A DNA stretch of 64,000 nucleotides, taken from contig JAJPGU010000012.1 of the NCBI GenBank assembly GCA_021325615.1, forward strand, positions 1 through 64,000. Reading direction: 5' to 3'. Of this stretch, positions 16,047 through 26,200 are shown piece by piece (positions within the stretch are counted from its first letter, which is position 1; each line of letters opens with the position of its first letter). The notes under the pieces are model-generated. The model was given only the letters and a program-made list of their open reading frames with translations. It did not search any database and was not told where the DNA came from. The stretch is from Nitrososphaerota archaeon (lineage in GTDB: Archaea; Thermoproteota; Nitrososphaeria; Nitrososphaerales; Nitrosopumilaceae). Position numbers and translations under genes: made by a program.

Positions 16047-16756
16047 CCGTAGATTGCATCCCGGAGCGGCCCTGCCTCTTCCTCAGCCGCCTTCATCTGC
16101 TGCTCCACCATCTCCGCTTCGTTCATGAGGTTTCGCAGGTCACATGAAGCGCCGGGTACAAGCTTTGATACTGCCATGCAAATCTCTGCCCCGGCCCTAA
16201 AGTCAGGCCCGGTGTCCTTTCCCTTGTACAGCAGGACGATGACGTTGGTGTTTGTTATTGATCCTTCATTGAGCAGAATTCCTGGAATTCCTGGCACTGT
16301 GCCATTCTTGAGTATTGGTATCCCGGCCTCTGCAAGGCGCTTCCTTGCCTCGTCCGTTGTGGCAACCCCTATGACTGATGGCTCCTCATCGCTCTTTACA
16401 GCCGAGGCGCTTACGAGAAGAGCGCACTTGTGCTCGTTTGCCCAATTTAGCATGCACCTTGCGACCTCGCGGTGGAGGGACTCGTGGGGCGTAAGATAAG
16501 ACGAAAAGACCGCAACCTTCAGGGTCTCGTTAACAAAGATCCTTGCAGGAAAGCCAGGCTTCTCATCCCTGATGATGCTGATTGGCGGAAAAAGTTCTGA
16601 ATCGAGCACTCCTGCAAGGTCAAACTGGCTCATGGTGTTTATCATGGATTCAGTGGCTATGGCATTTGCAAGGCCGGCATATGGAAAGCCGTCAATAACA
16701 AAACCTCCCTCGATGTTTACCCTCTTTATCTCTCGGACGGCAACCTCATTGTTCAT
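16043..16756 (-). CDS. PAC2-family protein (proteasome assembly chaperone-like)
   Basis: 237 residues matching the archaeal PAC2 family: GGFVIDGFPYAGLANAIATESMI near the N-terminus, FPPISIIRDEKPGFPARIF, and GIPGILLNEGSI...VIVLLY. Eukaryotic relatives help assemble the 20S proteasome; archaeal members form homotrimers and their client is less certain. The C-terminal segment (LMNEAEMVEQQMKAAEEEAGP) is helical and charged. It is the first gene of a two-gene unit with the 82-residue protein. Confidence 0.85.
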   Translation of the reverse strand: MNNEVAVREIKRVNIEGGFVIDGFPYAGLANAIATESMINTMSQFDLAGVLDSELFPPISIIRDEKPGFPARIFVNETLKVAVFSSYLTPHESLHREVARCMLNWANEHKCALLVSASAVKSDEEPSVIGVATTDEARKRLAEAGIPILKNGTVPGIPGILLNEGSITNTNVIVLLYKGKDTGPDFRAGAEICMAVSKLVPGASCDLRNLMNEAEMVEQQMKAAEEEAGPLRDAIYG

Positions 16757-16808
16757 GAGTTCTCATATTTGGTACATCCTTTTAAATTAAGACACTGTGC
16801 TCGGGGTC

Positions 16809-18353
16809 CTACTCTGTGGCTACTCGAATGAGTTCGGCAATCTGTTTTCCCTTGCCCTGTGAAATTGCGGATATCCCGCCAGTCAGGCTCTCGGAGGCAA
16901 TGCCTTTTTCCGACAGAACCTTTACGGCGTTGAGGGACGTATATCCTGCCATGCAAACAAGCAGTGACTTGTGGGATCCCTCCAGGGCCTTGCCCAGCGA
17001 TTCTGGAACCTTCTGGGTCATCAGGAGCTGTTCTGCCTCCCTTGCGGTTGGTACCACTACCTTGGACCTGTCTATGCCCAGGGTCTTTGCAATGATCTCT
17101 ATCCCTTCCTCCTTTGGGGTATACTGGGTGTGAATCCAGACAACCTTGTCATAATCGCCTATGCTGGACTGGGCCTCCTCGAGTGAGACCTGCGTCTTTG
17201 TCTGCTTATTTGGCATGCTCTCGAGGTTCTTCCTGTACTTTTGGATGCCGTCGGCAATTACGACTACAAACTTTTTGCCGGTCCCAAAGTTTGCCAGCTG
17301 CACCATTGCATATAGGGCAAGGGCACTGCTCTCTCCCATGTCATGGCCCTTGTCTACAAAGAACTTCAAAAGTTTCCTGGCCTGGTTAAAATCCACCTCG
17401 TGCTGGCCTGCATACCTCTCCGGCTCGTAAAATTTGAGGCCTGCGGCCTTGGATTTTGTTCTTATTCCGGCAACGTCTTGGTCTCCCTGCGGGAATACGA
17501 CATGGAGTGACTTTTTCCCGTATTTCTCCGACACGTACCTGCTCAGGCCTCCCGACGTACCTCCGGTCCCAAAGGTGCATACTATCTCGTAGTCGCCAAG
17601 GGATTCGCCCTCCTCGTGAAGCTGTTGGTCTATTTCGGGGCCCGTCACAGTCCTATGTACGTCAGTATTCAACTCATTGTCATATTGCTCCGGGCAGAAC
17701 CCGCCGTAGACCTTTGCAATCAGTTTTGCAAGGCTGATAATGTCCTGTTTTGCCAAGACTGCGTGGGCCTCGTCTATCGCACCGTCAAATTTGGCTGGGT
17801 CAAATCCGAGTTCCGAAAGCTGCGAGCGGATGTTTGCCGCAGTGGCCTTGGCGGCAAGTACATTGGGGCTATCTTTCATGCCTGGGGCAGGGCAAATGTC
17901 CATGTCCAGATTGATTATCCTTATCTTCTCATTCCTCAGCTCCTCAAAGACCCCCTCCTGAAGCTTCCTTGAAACTAGGGCGACAACATCAAGTCCTAGC
18001 CTTGAGAGCTGGCCTAGCGCAATGCCAAAGTTCCCAGAGGTCGCCTCAAAAATAGTTCTGCCGTTCTTGATCTTTCCCTTTGCTATCCCGTCATGAATAA
18101 TGTGCACTGCGGGCCTCACCTTTATCGATCCCCCAGGAAGTCTCGAGTCGAACTTTCCAAAAACCCTGATTGGTTTGTCATCAAGGTTTATGTTGAATTC
18201 TTTTTTTACACACTCCTTCAAATCGGCAGTGATGTCGACAAGAGGGGTGGGATTTACGACCCTGGAGCCATCCGCCCTTTCAAGGTGCGGCACCTTGCTC
18301 CAGATCTCATCTTCGAATTTTTTTAGCAATACCGTGTCTGCATCTGTGCTCAT
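16809..18353 (-). CDS. PLP-dependent cysteine-synthase-family enzyme fused to rhodanese-like domain
   Basis: 514 residues. Residues 1-390 are a fold-type II PLP enzyme: the Schiff-base Lys78 in GGSIKVRPA, substrate loop ATSGNFGIAL, and phosphate-binding GTGGTSGG. Residues about 400-514 form a rhodanese-like domain with Cys467 in LLVCMAGYTSLNA, the expected catalytic loop position. A cysteine or sulfur-transfer role is likely, for instance synthesis plus sulfide or persulfide handling. The acceptor substrate cannot be read from sequence. It is divergent from the RAM-domain and cysS genes, which also points to cysteine metabolism. Confidence 0.82.
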   Translation of the reverse strand: MSTDADTVLLKKFEDEIWSKVPHLERADGSRVVNPTPLVDITADLKECVKKEFNINLDDKPIRVFGKFDSRLPGGSIKVRPAVHIIHDGIAKGKIKNGRTIFEATSGNFGIALGQLSRLGLDVVALVSRKLQEGVFEELRNEKIRIINLDMDICPAPGMKDSPNVLAAKATAANIRSQLSELGFDPAKFDGAIDEAHAVLAKQDIISLAKLIAKVYGGFCPEQYDNELNTDVHRTVTGPEIDQQLHEEGESLGDYEIVCTFGTGGTSGGLSRYVSEKYGKKSLHVVFPQGDQDVAGIRTKSKAAGLKFYEPERYAGQHEVDFNQARKLLKFFVDKGHDMGESSALALYAMVQLANFGTGKKFVVVIADGIQKYRKNLESMPNKQTKTQVSLEEAQSSIGDYDKVVWIHTQYTPKEEGIEIIAKTLGIDRSKVVVPTAREAEQLLMTQKVPESLGKALEGSHKSLLVCMAGYTSLNAVKVLSEKGIASESLTGGISAISQGKGKQIAELIRVATE

Positions 18354-18497
18354 TTTGTCCTACGTATTAATTTTGGATAGGATGATCTTATAAAACATAC
18401 TCCCATCGTATGGTAAAGTTGGGGGTTAAAAATTGCCGAACCATGCCCATCATGCCACCGCAGATATCTTTTTCTTACCTGACTTTTAACAGAAGTC

Positions 18498-18743
18498 ATG
18501 GATACCCTGTATATTTTAATAAACTGTGATCTCGGTGCTGAAACCCAGATAATAAGCGAGCTTGCAAAAATTCCGGAGATAATGGAAGTGAGAGGAACCT
18601 ATGGCGTCTATGACATTTTCGTCAAGGTGCAGGCACCAACAAGCGGGGTGCTTGAGGAGATTGTAACAAACAAGATAAGGCGGATCCCGCGAGTCCGCTC
18701 CACGGTAACTCTCACACCTATCATGTCCCAAGGCGGACGATAG
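18498..18743 (+). CDS. stand-alone Lrp/AsnC ligand-binding (RAM) domain protein
   Basis: 81 residues covering only the RAM fold: LYILINCDLGAETQIISELAKIPEIMEVRGTYG, then YDIFVKVQAPT, then IRRIPRVRSTVTLTPI. No DNA-binding helix-turn-helix is present. Such domains bind amino acids and form beta-sandwich dimers or octamers. The cysS start is 7 nt downstream, so the pair is probably one transcript, and an amino-acid-sensing role linked to aminoacylation is an inference. Confidence 0.85.
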   Translation: MDTLYILINCDLGAETQIISELAKIPEIMEVRGTYGVYDIFVKVQAPTSGVLEEIVTNKIRRIPRVRSTVTLTPIMSQGGR

Positions 18744-18749
18744 ACCTGC

Positions 18750-19910
18750 ATGATGTTGCTGTTCAATTCCGCCTCGTCAAGGAAGGAAGAGTTTAAGCCA
18801 TTCCAAAAGGAAACTGTGCGGATCTTCATCTGCGGCCCGACGCTCTATGACTATACCCATCTTGGCCATGCCAGAATCTTCCTGACATACGACCTGCTGT
18901 GCAGGCATCTCAATGACAGGGGCTTTGGAACTGATGTCCTTGTCAACATGACTGACATTAACCAGAACGTGTTTGAACGGGCAAGGTCAGAATCGGTGGG
19001 GTGCAGGGAGGTTGCTAGGTTTTATGCCGAGAGGTTTGAGGAGGATCTTGAGCTTCTCAATATACGGACCATCTCAAGGCTTGCGTATGTTTCCGACTAT
19101 GTGGAGAGCATGGAGGGCCATATTGCCAGGCTCCTCGAGTCGGGACTTGCCTATGTCGCAAACGGAAACATTTACCTTGACTCCGAAAAGGACAAGGATT
19201 ACGGGCGCCTCTCGGGCCAGTCTCAAAAGGAACTTGCCATGCACAGGCTTGACATTGGCCCAAATAAGAGGAGCCAGAACGACATCATGCTGTGGAACTG
19301 TTCTGAGGAGTTTGATTTTTCCTGGAAGAGCAGGTTCGGGGTGGGAGTTCCATGGTGGCACATGCAGGATACCACGGTGGCAATTGAAAACTTTGGCGAG
19401 AACTACGACATACATGGCGGGGCAAGCGAACTTCTTTATCCACACCATGAGGCACATCTTGCGCAGTACAGGGCACTCTCAGGTTCCAATCTGCCAGTAA
19501 GGACATGGATGCACATAGGTCTGCTGTTTGCAGGGGGCGAAAAAATGTCAAAATCGCTTGGAAACGTAGCATGGGCACGGGACATGGTGGAAAAATATGG
19601 CCAAAACCTCCTGCGTCTGTACATCTTCTCTACGCACTACCGAGACGCGATTGATTTCAAAGATTCCGATATTGCCGACAAAAAAGAGATGCTAAACAGG
19701 ATATGCCTAGCCGGACTGAAGGTATCGGACCGTACAGAAGAGGGTGCGTCTGGTCTTGTCAAGAGCTTTCATGCCTCGCTTGACGATGACCTTGACTCAC
19801 CAAGGGCAATCAAAATACTTGATGACCTTTGCTCAAGGATGATTGGGGGTACAAGTGTCGCCGCTGAAGACTTTGAAAGGATATGTCGAGTACTTGGCCT
19901 GAGGATCTGA
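18750..19910 (+). CDS. cysS: cysteinyl-tRNA synthetase
   Basis: 386 residues. It has the class I HIGH-type signature in CGPTLYDYTHLGHARIF, KMSKSLGN as KMSKS loop, and YDIHGGASELLYPHHEAHLAQ. The zinc site keeps the first Cys (FICGP) and the His/Glu of PHHE, but where many bacterial enzymes have Cys (WHIEC) this protein has Asp (WHMQD). The C-terminal anticodon region is shorter than in E. coli. ATG 18750 follows the RAM gene closely. Confidence 0.92.
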   Translation: MMLLFNSASSRKEEFKPFQKETVRIFICGPTLYDYTHLGHARIFLTYDLLCRHLNDRGFGTDVLVNMTDINQNVFERARSESVGCREVARFYAERFEEDLELLNIRTISRLAYVSDYVESMEGHIARLLESGLAYVANGNIYLDSEKDKDYGRLSGQSQKELAMHRLDIGPNKRSQNDIMLWNCSEEFDFSWKSRFGVGVPWWHMQDTTVAIENFGENYDIHGGASELLYPHHEAHLAQYRALSGSNLPVRTWMHIGLLFAGGEKMSKSLGNVAWARDMVEKYGQNLLRLYIFSTHYRDAIDFKDSDIADKKEMLNRICLAGLKVSDRTEEGASGLVKSFHASLDDDLDSPRAIKILDDLCSRMIGGTSVAAEDFERICRVLGLRI

Positions 19911-20605
19911 TATCTAGGATAGAGGACCTGGATCTGGTCTTTACGGGCATGTGGAGCCAGCCATCAAGGGTTGGGTATGGCATTTTTTTTTACACCCCAG
20001 ATATGCCAAATGACATCTTCTTTGACAAGCTTGCAGGAATTACGAGTCTTGATGCAAAGGCACTTGAGGACGCCCTGTGCATGTTTGCAAAATTCAATAC
20101 CATCCCGTACATTTACGTACTTCCAAGGCCTGACCTTGAAAGGACCTTGCTGGAAGGGGGCATGAAAATGCATGACGTCCAGAGGGTCCTTTGCAAAAAA
20201 CCGGGCGGCCAAGCCCAGGCGCCCAGGCGCGTAGGGAAACAAGAGTCGATTGCATGGTCGGAGGTTTTTTGCAAATCCTATGACTGCATGGAGTGGAAGG
20301 ACGCCGTGACAAGAGTAGTGCAAAGTACTTTGAACGAGATAGAATACTACCTTGACGAGTCGGGTACTTCATGCGTTGCACTGTACGCTAAAAACTCCCT
20401 CCTCGGACTGTACTGTCTAGGTACCGTGCCAGAGGCAAGGCGGGAGGGACATGCACAAGCCCTTGTAGATTTTGCGACATCAGAGGCGGGAAAAAGAGGC
20501 CTTGATCTACTTGTCCTTGAGACGTACGAGCGGGACGGGCTTGGAACCTTTTACGCAAGGCTTGGGTTTGATGAGGTATATAGGAAAAAGGTTTACACTA
20601 CTTGA
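19883..20605 (+). CDS. GNAT-family N-acetyltransferase
   Basis: 240 residues, start overlapping cysS by 28 bp. The C-terminal half is a GNAT domain with the acetyl-CoA loop GTVPEARREGHAQALVDFATSEA and the late motif TFYARLGFDEVYRK. The N-terminal half (ISRIEDLDLVFTG..., LERTLLEGGMKMHDV) looks like a degenerate second GNAT repeat. Substrate unknown. Convergent with dys (8-bp overlap). Confidence 0.82.
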   Translation: MSSTWPEDLISRIEDLDLVFTGMWSQPSRVGYGIFFYTPDMPNDIFFDKLAGITSLDAKALEDALCMFAKFNTIPYIYVLPRPDLERTLLEGGMKMHDVQRVLCKKPGGQAQAPRRVGKQESIAWSEVFCKSYDCMEWKDAVTRVVQSTLNEIEYYLDESGTSCVALYAKNSLLGLYCLGTVPEARREGHAQALVDFATSEAGKRGLDLLVLETYERDGLGTFYARLGFDEVYRKKVYTT

Positions 20606-21536
20606 GCCGTGCCAGCAGGGCCGAGTAGAGGAACGGAAGGATGGTGGTTGCCTCGGCATGAATGGTGGTTTGCTTGGCGTTCTGCGTCACCTTGCCCCAT
20701 GATATCGCTTCGCGAACCAAGGCACCGCTGAGGCTTCCGTCAAACTCTTGGGCCGTCGTGATGTATACTGCATAGTCTAGTCCCTCTCGGTACTGGTTCC
20801 ACCAGAGTGTATGGTGCTTTGATATTCCGCCGCCAATCATCAGGGCGCCGGATTTTTTTGCCTTGAATATCAGGCCGGAGAGCAGGTCGCCGTCTGCAGC
20901 TACGTTGACTCTAAAGTCGTTGTGTTTCTGACCGAACATCCAAATCTGGCTGCCCACCGCACCATCCATTATTCCTGGGACCACGACTGGGATGCCGTTC
21001 TTGTGGGCCCAGTATAGAAACGAGTCTTCGCCAAGGTTGGCACCTATGGACTTGCAAACCTCGTGGGTTGACATTTCTTTCTTGCCGCCCTGGTACTCCT
21101 TCTGCAAAAAGGCCTGCACCTTCTCCTCTATCAGCGGACCGTAGTTTTCAAGCGGGACTAGCACATTGCCGAGCCTGTGGATTCCCTCGTCTGCAAGTTT
21201 GCTGTCGTCCAGAGTAAATGATCCTTCAAGATAGTTTGAAAAATGTCTTGCAATGTCGTGGTCAAGTGCGCCACAGGTAGTAATTACCACATCGCACATC
21301 TTGTTCTTTACCATGTCGGTAATGATTCCGCGGAGACCCGTCGATACGACGGCCCCTACAAAGGACAGGAACTTGAGGCACTGCTTGTCCTCGATCATGG
21401 TCGAGAGTATGTTGAGGCCTTCTGCCAGATTCCTTGACTCAAAGCCGCCTGACTTGGACATTGCGTCAAAAATCTCCGAGACCCCGTCCCCTTTTTTTAT
21501 TGAGATGTCTTTTACTGGTCTTCCGGAATCGGCCAC
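20598..21536 (-). CDS. dys: deoxyhypusine synthase
   Basis: 312 residues from GTG 21536. Canonical DHS features are SFVGAVVSTGLRGIITDMV, ITTCGALDHDIAR, an NAD-binding GGGISKHHTLWWNQ, and the active-site block AQEFDGSLSGALVREAISWGKV containing the catalytic Lys. It transfers an aminobutyl group from spermidine, or another polyamine, to a Lys of aIF5A. A second, divergent family member is at 50814-51887. Confidence 0.93.
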   Translation of the reverse strand: MADSGRPVKDISIKKGDGVSEIFDAMSKSGGFESRNLAEGLNILSTMIEDKQCLKFLSFVGAVVSTGLRGIITDMVKNKMCDVVITTCGALDHDIARHFSNYLEGSFTLDDSKLADEGIHRLGNVLVPLENYGPLIEEKVQAFLQKEYQGGKKEMSTHEVCKSIGANLGEDSFLYWAHKNGIPVVVPGIMDGAVGSQIWMFGQKHNDFRVNVAADGDLLSGLIFKAKKSGALMIGGGISKHHTLWWNQYREGLDYAVYITTAQEFDGSLSGALVREAISWGKVTQNAKQTTIHAEATTILPFLYSALLARLK

Positions 21537-21668
21537 ATCTCACAAATCCTAGCCGGGGGTATAAAATCTTGTGAGAGTGCCTCGAAAACATGTGGATTGT
21601 TCGCACAAAAAAGCGTGGCTGTTTGCCCAAATGGGGCAAGGCCTGCATGGGCTGGGGCCTCGGAGAAT

Positions 21669-21869
21669 CTAGAAACAGATTATGCTTCCCGTTGAGGCAT
21701 CGATCTCAACCTGCAGCCTCCTCCTGGTCGGGGTGGAAACTAGCACATCTACCTGCCATATCCTGTCCACCAAGACAGTTCTTTCCACCCTTACTACCGT
21801 GTGGTGCCGCTGCAGAAATCTTATTGCGGCTTCCCTTGCCCTGTTCTTATCGACAAACTGACTGAGCAT
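21669..21869 (-). CDS. small PepSY-like protein, paralogue 2
   Basis: 66 residues (MLSQFVDKNRAREAAIRFLQRHHTVV...). It predicts one helix and two strands, ending in VEIDASTGSIICF like a PepSY unit. Strongly similar to the protein at 5525-5731. An AT-rich element (rev. ATAAAAATG, about 21891-21900) lies some 26-28 nt before ATG 21869. Probably cytoplasmic; function unknown. Confidence 0.65.
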   Translation of the reverse strand: MLSQFVDKNRAREAAIRFLQRHHTVVRVERTVLVDRIWQVDVLVSTPTRRRLQVEIDASTGSIICF

Positions 21870-21944
21870 GATATTGCTTGGTAAAAATCATTTTTATCAT
21901 TGTATGATAGATTGTAACCTGAAATTTTTCAAGACCGGTCTATA

Positions 21945-22034
21945 ATGTCACGCTTCCAGAAGGGCGACCCAGTTTTTGAAATCTCCAAAGGCGAGACCCT
22001 CAGTTGGGCGCACCAGGACGCTAGACACGATTAA
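21945..22034 (+). CDS. possible 29-residue microprotein
   Basis: ATG 21945 opens 29 codons (MSRFQKGDPVFEISKG...) ending at TAA 22032, 33 nt before the inositol-phosphate synthase start. Codon choice looks like that of neighbouring genes (AAG, GGC, GAC, GAG, ACC). No clear TATA at the leaderless distance and no family, so this is tentative. Confidence 0.3.
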   Translation: MSRFQKGDPVFEISKGETLSWAHQDARHD

Positions 22035-22067
22035 TATGTAGGTGTAATTTGGAATTTATCGATAAAG

Positions 22068-23135
22068 GTGGGCAAGAAGATCAAGATTGCCGTCGCTGGC
22101 GTGGGGAACTGCGCATCGGCGCTGATTCAGGGTTCAAAATACTACAAGGATAATCCAAAGGATACCGTGGGGCTTACGGCTTACAACCTGGGAGGATACG
22201 AGCCCGGGGACATCGAGGTCGTTGCAGCATTTGATGTCGCGGACACCAAGGTAGGAAAGGATCTCGCGGAGGCAATTTACGCAAGACCGAACAACACAAT
22301 CACGGTAGCGGAAGTCCCAAAGACAGGCGTGCTGGTGCAACGAGGTCCAACAAAGGACGGGATTGGGAGACACCTCAGCCGCATAGTAACCCCGTCGACC
22401 GAGCCTGAGGTCAACGTCAAGAAGATACTGCAGGACACGGGAGCGGAAATGCTTGTAAACTATCTCCCGGTAGGAAGCACCGAGGCGGTAAGGTTCTACG
22501 CAAGCCAGGCACTAGAGGCAGGTATTGGCTTTCTCAACGCAATTCCAGTTTTTATCGCATCCGAGCCCAAGTGGCAGCAGATGTATGCCGAGAAAAAAAT
22601 CCCGCTTGCAGGTGACGATGTGATGAGCCAGCTCGGGGCCACCGTGGTGCACAAGACGCTAGTAAAACTCTTCGTGGACAGGGGCGTCCTAGTCGACGGC
22701 ACATACCAGCTGAACATAGGTGGAGACATGGACTTTTACAATATGCTCGACGAGGAGAGGCTTGAGGACAAGAGGATAAGCAAGACCAGCGCCGTAAAGG
22801 CAATGGCAGACTATGAGATCCCGATGAGAATAGGCCCAAGCGATTATGTGGACTTTATCGACAACGAGAAGATCTGTTACATCAACATCGAGGGCAAGTA
22901 TTTTGGAAAGATACCGATCAAGCTTGACTTGAAGCTAAAGGTAATTGATGCCTACAACAGTGCCGGCATAATGATCGACGCGATCAGGGGGCTGAAGATC
23001 GCGCTAGACAGGAAGCTCTCAGGGCCGATGACAAGCATCTCATCATACTGCTTCAAGCACCCTCCGATACAGATGCCTTACACCGAGGCGAAGAACGCCT
23101 TCAAAGAGTTTGTTGATGGAAAACGAGACCAGTAG
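22068..23135 (+). CDS. ino1: myo-inositol-1-phosphate synthase
   Basis: 355 residues from GTG 22068. The Rossmann NAD site is VAGVGNCASALIQG at the N-terminus. Family blocks include VNYLPVGSTEAVRFYASQAL, FINAIPVFIAS-like LNAIPVFIASEP, and GDDVMSQLGATVVHKTLV with the conserved Lys. It converts glucose-6-phosphate to inositol-1-phosphate. With the archaetidylinositol-phosphate synthase at 52849 it supports synthesis of inositol-headed archaeal lipids. Confidence 0.93.
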   Translation: MGKKIKIAVAGVGNCASALIQGSKYYKDNPKDTVGLTAYNLGGYEPGDIEVVAAFDVADTKVGKDLAEAIYARPNNTITVAEVPKTGVLVQRGPTKDGIGRHLSRIVTPSTEPEVNVKKILQDTGAEMLVNYLPVGSTEAVRFYASQALEAGIGFLNAIPVFIASEPKWQQMYAEKKIPLAGDDVMSQLGATVVHKTLVKLFVDRGVLVDGTYQLNIGGDMDFYNMLDEERLEDKRISKTSAVKAMADYEIPMRIGPSDYVDFIDNEKICYINIEGKYFGKIPIKLDLKLKVIDAYNSAGIMIDAIRGLKIALDRKLSGPMTSISSYCFKHPPIQMPYTEAKNAFKEFVDGKRDQ

Positions 23136-23217
23136 GTAACACATTGCAATTATTGTTATCAAGGTCAACGAAACTTGTCAACTATCTGTTATCTCAGACG
23201 CGAGGTCACCGATTACA

Positions 23218-26200
23218 TTGGTCCATATACGCAAGCTAGAGATCTTTGGCTTCAAGTCGTTTGGATACAAGAACACCATTGTAAACTTTGAGTCTGGGCT
23301 GATCGCGATCTCGGGTGCAAACGGGTCTGGAAAAAGCAACATACTTGACGCCATCTCCTTCGCGCTTGGTGAAAACTCACCAAAGGTGATGAGGGTTGAC
23401 AAGCTTCGCTCGCTGCTGCATGATGTGGACAACACGCGACACGGCGCCAAGATTGCCCGTGTGAGTTGCCACTTTGACAATACCGACCGCAAGATTCCTG
23501 TGGACTCTGGCACTGTGACCATAACGAGAGAGATGGACGAGTCGGGCGAGAACATCTATTATCTCAACCAGAAGAAGGTTTTGCGAAACCACATACTTGA
23601 CCTGCTTGAAATCGCAAACTGCGGTATACACAAGCTGAACATAGTGCAACAGGGAACAATCACAAGGATCTCGGAGTTCAACTCCGAGGAAAGGAGGAGG
23701 ATTATAGAGGATATCATAGGCCTTGCCTATTTTGACGAGAAAAAAACCGAGGCCCTCAAGCAGCTTGACGAGGCGGACAGGAGGCTTGAGATTGCGCTTG
23801 CAAGGATGGATGAGATCAAAAAGAGGATTGACGAGCTCGAAGTGGAGAGGAACTACCAGATAAGGTACGACTTTGTGGACCGGGAGCTCAAACGCCTCTA
23901 TGCCATCCAAGCATCCAACAAGCTTAGGGACATAGACGCCCAGAAGGTCTCAAAGGAGCGAAACCTCAACGCAATCCAGTCCGAGTACAAGAGGTTTGAC
24001 GAGCAGCGCGCCCAGCTCAGGGATGAGATAAAGAAACTGGAGGAGGAAAAGCAGAAGTTCATGGAGGAGGTCAGCGCATACAACACAGCCAAGGCCTCGA
24101 TAGACTCGGAACTCTCAAGCGCCATGCACCAGTCCGAGGCGGCAAACAGCAAGATTGCGACGGGAGCAAGGAGGGTGGTGCAGATTGAATCTAGGCTGCC
24201 TGAAATCGAGGCCGAGCTTGGGGACCTACACACAAGGCGCGCTGCACTCGAGTCGCAGATTGTAGATCTGAAAAATTCAATTCAAACAATAAACGAGTCA
24301 AGGAGGGCTTCGAACGTAGAGCTTGCCCAGGTAGAGTCGGAAATAAACCAGACTATGAGGCAGCAGTCGCAGGTTACTTCCAACAAGCTAAAGGTGGACG
24401 AGAAGGTCAGGAACCTGACCGGAACCCTAAACGAGGCTAAACTCGGCCTCTCAAAACTAGAGCAGGAAAGGCTTGACATTCAAAACAAGGTGGAGCAAAA
24501 CACCACCCGTGCCGGTGCACTGGAGACCGAAAGAGAAAAGCTTGCAGACCTCGAGCAGAAGCTGAGGCGAGTAAGGTCAGGGCACGAGTCTGCAATCGGG
24601 GATCTCAAGTCTAGGCTGTCTGACCTGCGCGACAAGGGTACGAAGACAGAAAAAGACATCGAGGAGACGACGCTGATATTTGAGAAGGCCAGCAAGGCAG
24701 CGGCACAATACGAGGCGAAGATAAAGGTCGTAAAGGAAGTCATGCACGAGGACTATTCGATTGCAAAGCTAAAGGAGGACTCGAAGAGGCTTGGAATCCA
24801 GGGGCTCGTTTACGAACTGCTCTCCTGGGAAAAGAACTATGAGAGGGCTGTCCTTGCCGTTGGGTCAGACTGGCTCAAGGCCCTCGTGGTTAACGACTTT
24901 GCCACACTGCTAGGGATAGCGGAATTTGCCCAGCAGAAAAAACTGCCAAAAATTAGGATAATACCGCTTGATGCCGTGACAAACTCCAAGGCCAGCATAA
25001 AGCAGGAACGCGGCATACTGGGGGTGCTCTCAGACTTTGTACGGTGCGACGAAAGGCTAATTCCGCTGAAGAACTTTATCTTTGGAAACATAGGGCTTGC
25101 GGCATCAAAGGAGGCAGCATACGCCCTCTCGAAAAGGGGCTTCCGGGCGGTCACGATTGACGGGCAGTTCTTCGAGGCGGATGCAAACGCGGTAGTCGTG
25201 GACATAAACTCCAAGGTCTCAAACCTTACAAAGATAATCCTGCTCTCAACCTCTGTCGACGGCCTAGTCCAGTCGCTTGAACTGCTCAAAAAATTCATCC
25301 AGAACAAGAAAGCCCAGATGAAAAAGATAGAGCGCATCACGAAAAACCTAGTTGGAAGGTACAACGCCTCGGAGACTGGCCTTGCAAACGTGGACCTGAG
25401 CATTGCAGACGTTAGGGCAAAGCTCAAGGAAGTTACTGCCTCACTTGACCAGATATCTACAAGGGTGTCCCAACTGAAGAGGCGTGACGAGTCAATAACC
25501 GTGGATATGTCCAAGTCAGAGTCATACATCGCTTCGCTTGAGGAAAGGATTGCACTTACCAAGGAAAACTACGCCGAGGAGGAGCAGGCAAGGATAGCCT
25601 CCATGATATCGTCACTTAACGAAAAGCGCTCAACCCTCATGACTGCCCAGAGCTCCGTCTCGGCCCAGTTCAGGGACCTTTCCGCCAAGCTTACTGAGAT
25701 TACAAACGAGGAGAACGCCTACAAGGCCAACATGAGGCGGCTCAACGAGGAGCAGTCATCGCTCAACCACGAAAAGCATGAGATAGATGTCCAGTCCAGA
25801 GCCCTTGCAAAGGAGAAGGAAGTGGCGGACGCCCTCCTTGTCCAGCTCAGGGAGAAGGAGCAGCAACTCATATCGACATCCGGTACGTCAGTCACAACGC
25901 TCAAGGATTACGACCTGAAACTCAAGAACCTCTACGAGTCGGAACGATCCCTTACCAAGGAGATAAACGGACTCGAGAGGCAGTCTGACTCGATAACAAG
26001 GGACGTAAAGGACCTGTCGGAAAACGAGGAGAGGATCAGAAAGACGCTCACATCATATGGGTATACCGACCTGCTCGAATCGATTGACGTCGACCAGATC
26101 CTTTCGGAACTTGAGACCGAAAAGAAGGCCATGTCCGGCTCGCTCAACACAAGGGCTCCTGACACGTACGCCGAGGTCTCGACGGGCTACCGCTCCATGT

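Noticed and set aside
19321-19380. Loss of the CysRS zinc ligand (WHMQD for WHIEC) as a sign of inactivity
   Set aside because: I recall Asp at this position in other archaeal-type CysRS, and the HIGH and KMSKS motifs are intact.
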